Assembly: GCA_026184775.1 (NCBI GenBank)
Contig: JANCYW010000005.1
Coordinates: forward strand, 1 to 64,000
Source: Cyanidium caldarium
Lineage: Eukaryota; Rhodophyta; Bangiophyceae; Cyanidiales; Cyanidiaceae
Reading direction: 5' to 3'
Length of the DNA: 64,000 nucleotides
The position numbers were made by a program, and so were the translations under genes. This document shows, one piece after another, positions 63,285-64,000 of the stretch. The first letter of the stretch is position 1; each line of letters starts with the position of its first letter. Below the pieces are notes generated by a model. The model saw nothing but the letters and a program-made list of their open reading frames with translations. It did not search any database and was not told the origin of the DNA.

Positions 63285-64000
63285 TCAACGGAGTGCCGCG
63301 TCGGTAGCGTCCTCATCCACCGCCTCCCCTCCGTTCACCTTGCCGTTCCCTTCTTGCCTCTTCTCCCTCCGCTTTTCCCCTGGCTCTTCTCTCTCCTGCT
63401 GTCGGCGCAACTGCTCTTCGCGCTCGCGTTCGGCGGCGGCGAGGTCGGCCTCCCACCGGCTGATCAGGGACCATCGCGGATCCATGATAAACGCCTTGAG
63501 CAGTTGGCGGTACGAGCGGTACGCGTGCAGCGGCTCGTAGTACTCGGGCGCCAGCCGCTTCAGCTCCGGCAGCCGATTCCATGGGATGCTGGGCAGGTCG
63601 TGGTGCTCGTTGTGAAAACCGATGTTGAACGCCACCCGGTTGGCCCAGCCGTAGTACGAGTAGGTGCTCTGGAAGGGCATGGTGGGGTAGTGTTCTTGGA
63701 TCCAGCGTGCGCCCAGAGGATGCAGTCCGACGCTGAAAACGCTCGACGCCAGCAGGTAGGCGACAGCGCGCCAGCCGCCCATCCAGGCGATCACCGATAT
63801 ACCCGCCGCGTTGATCGCCCAGTTGAGTGCCACCCACGACAGTTCGCGCACGCCGGGGATCTTGTGCGAGTAGCTGATCAGCCGCAAACTCTGAAACGCA
63901 AAAAACAGCGCCAACCAAATGGCTTTGCGCACCGCCGAGTTGCCCACCAGACGCGCTTCCCACGCCGCCGGCACGTCGGGATCGCGCTCCACCCGGTTCA
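63285..64000 (-). CDS. Sphingolipid delta-4 desaturase (partial)
   Basis: The gene runs off the right edge; about 238 C-terminal residues are present. Delta-4 desaturases introduce the 4,5 double bond into dihydroceramide in the ER. Seen here are two hydrophobic segments, LNWAINAAGISVIAWMGGW, and the third histidine box FNIGFHNEHHDLPSIPWNRLP, followed by RLAPEYYEPLHAYRSY and AFIMDPRWSLISRW, the wording of DEGS-type enzymes (NEHHDFP, APEYYD.L). The first two histidine boxes and start lie outside the window. The last ~45 residues are a charged Glu/Arg/Lys tail. Confidence 0.9.
   Translation of the reverse strand, partial: NRVERDPDVPAAWEARLVGNSAVRKAIWLALFFAFQSLRLISYSHKIPGVRELSWVALNWAINAAGISVIAWMGGWRAVAYLLASSVFSVGLHPLGARWIQEHYPTMPFQSTYSYYGWANRVAFNIGFHNEHHDLPSIPWNRLPELKRLAPEYYEPLHAYRSYRQLLKAFIMDPRWSLISRWEADLAAAEREREEQLRRQQEREEPGEKRREKRQEGNGKVNGGEAVDEDATDAALR

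Overview
The window reads as one chromosome end of a compact, GC-rich, almost intron-free unicellular red alga of the Cyanidiales (Cyanidioschyzon-like). Three things point there. The left edge is a C-rich telomere whose G strand is AATGGGGGGG, one G longer than the AATGGGGGG known from Cyanidioschyzon merolae. Nearly every gene is a single uninterrupted reading frame, while the one convincing intron has GTGAGT, ACTAACC and TATAG signals. A tRNA-Lys gene is circularly permuted, an arrangement first described in C. merolae. Plastid-type genes (fibrillin, a PHT4/ANTR-type transporter) and a cytosolic DPE2 fit a floridean-starch alga. The species itself cannot be fixed from this window.

Layout. 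1-196 is telomere, 198-320 a ~29-bp tandem repeat, and about 320-2760 a G-poor, CA-rich subtelomeric zone with an exact 158-bp duplication. 2.8-5.2 kb holds a cysteine-rich gene whose 5' end is unresolved and scraps of alanine-rich and membrane-protein coding sequence. From 5.2 kb on, genes are dense and on both strands: DPE2, ELP4, a fused SbcD-SbcC nuclease/ATPase, BET1, RPN1, a PHT4-type transporter, HSCB, MCM4, a TCAIM homolog, methionyl-tRNA synthetase, the permuted tRNA-Lys, AHA1, an SPT7-like protein, a RUS/DUF647 protein, DBP5, spermidine synthase, an unknown gene, a spliced L51/S25/CI-B8-domain gene, a small membrane protein, fibrillin, a small coiled-coil protein, a USP10-like protease, TIM14, SNU13, an RsmB-like rRNA methyltransferase, valyl-tRNA synthetase, a protein with an FW-type repeat, an OCA/SIW14-like pseudophosphatase, NAD kinase, an unknown helical protein, a membrane-anchored polysaccharide-deacetylase-like protein, APC10, a long coiled-coil protein and a sphingolipid desaturase cut by the right edge.

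The genes are housekeeping functions rather than one pathway: DNA replication and repair (MCM4, SbcDC), RNA and translation (MetRS, ValRS, ELP4, SNU13, DBP5, RsmB-like, tRNA-Lys), protein turnover (RPN1, APC10, USP), mitochondrial import and Fe-S assembly (TIM14, HSCB, TCAIM-like, mS25-like), chaperoning (AHA1), transcription (SPT7-like) and metabolism (DPE2, NADK, spermidine synthase, desaturase, phosphate transport). Several convergent neighbours have stop codons only 3-11 bp apart, so their transcripts must overlap at the 3' ends.

Start codons were set at the first in-frame ATG that fits the family; frames opened only by GTG or TTG were shortened. No insertion sequence, CRISPR array or viral element was seen.
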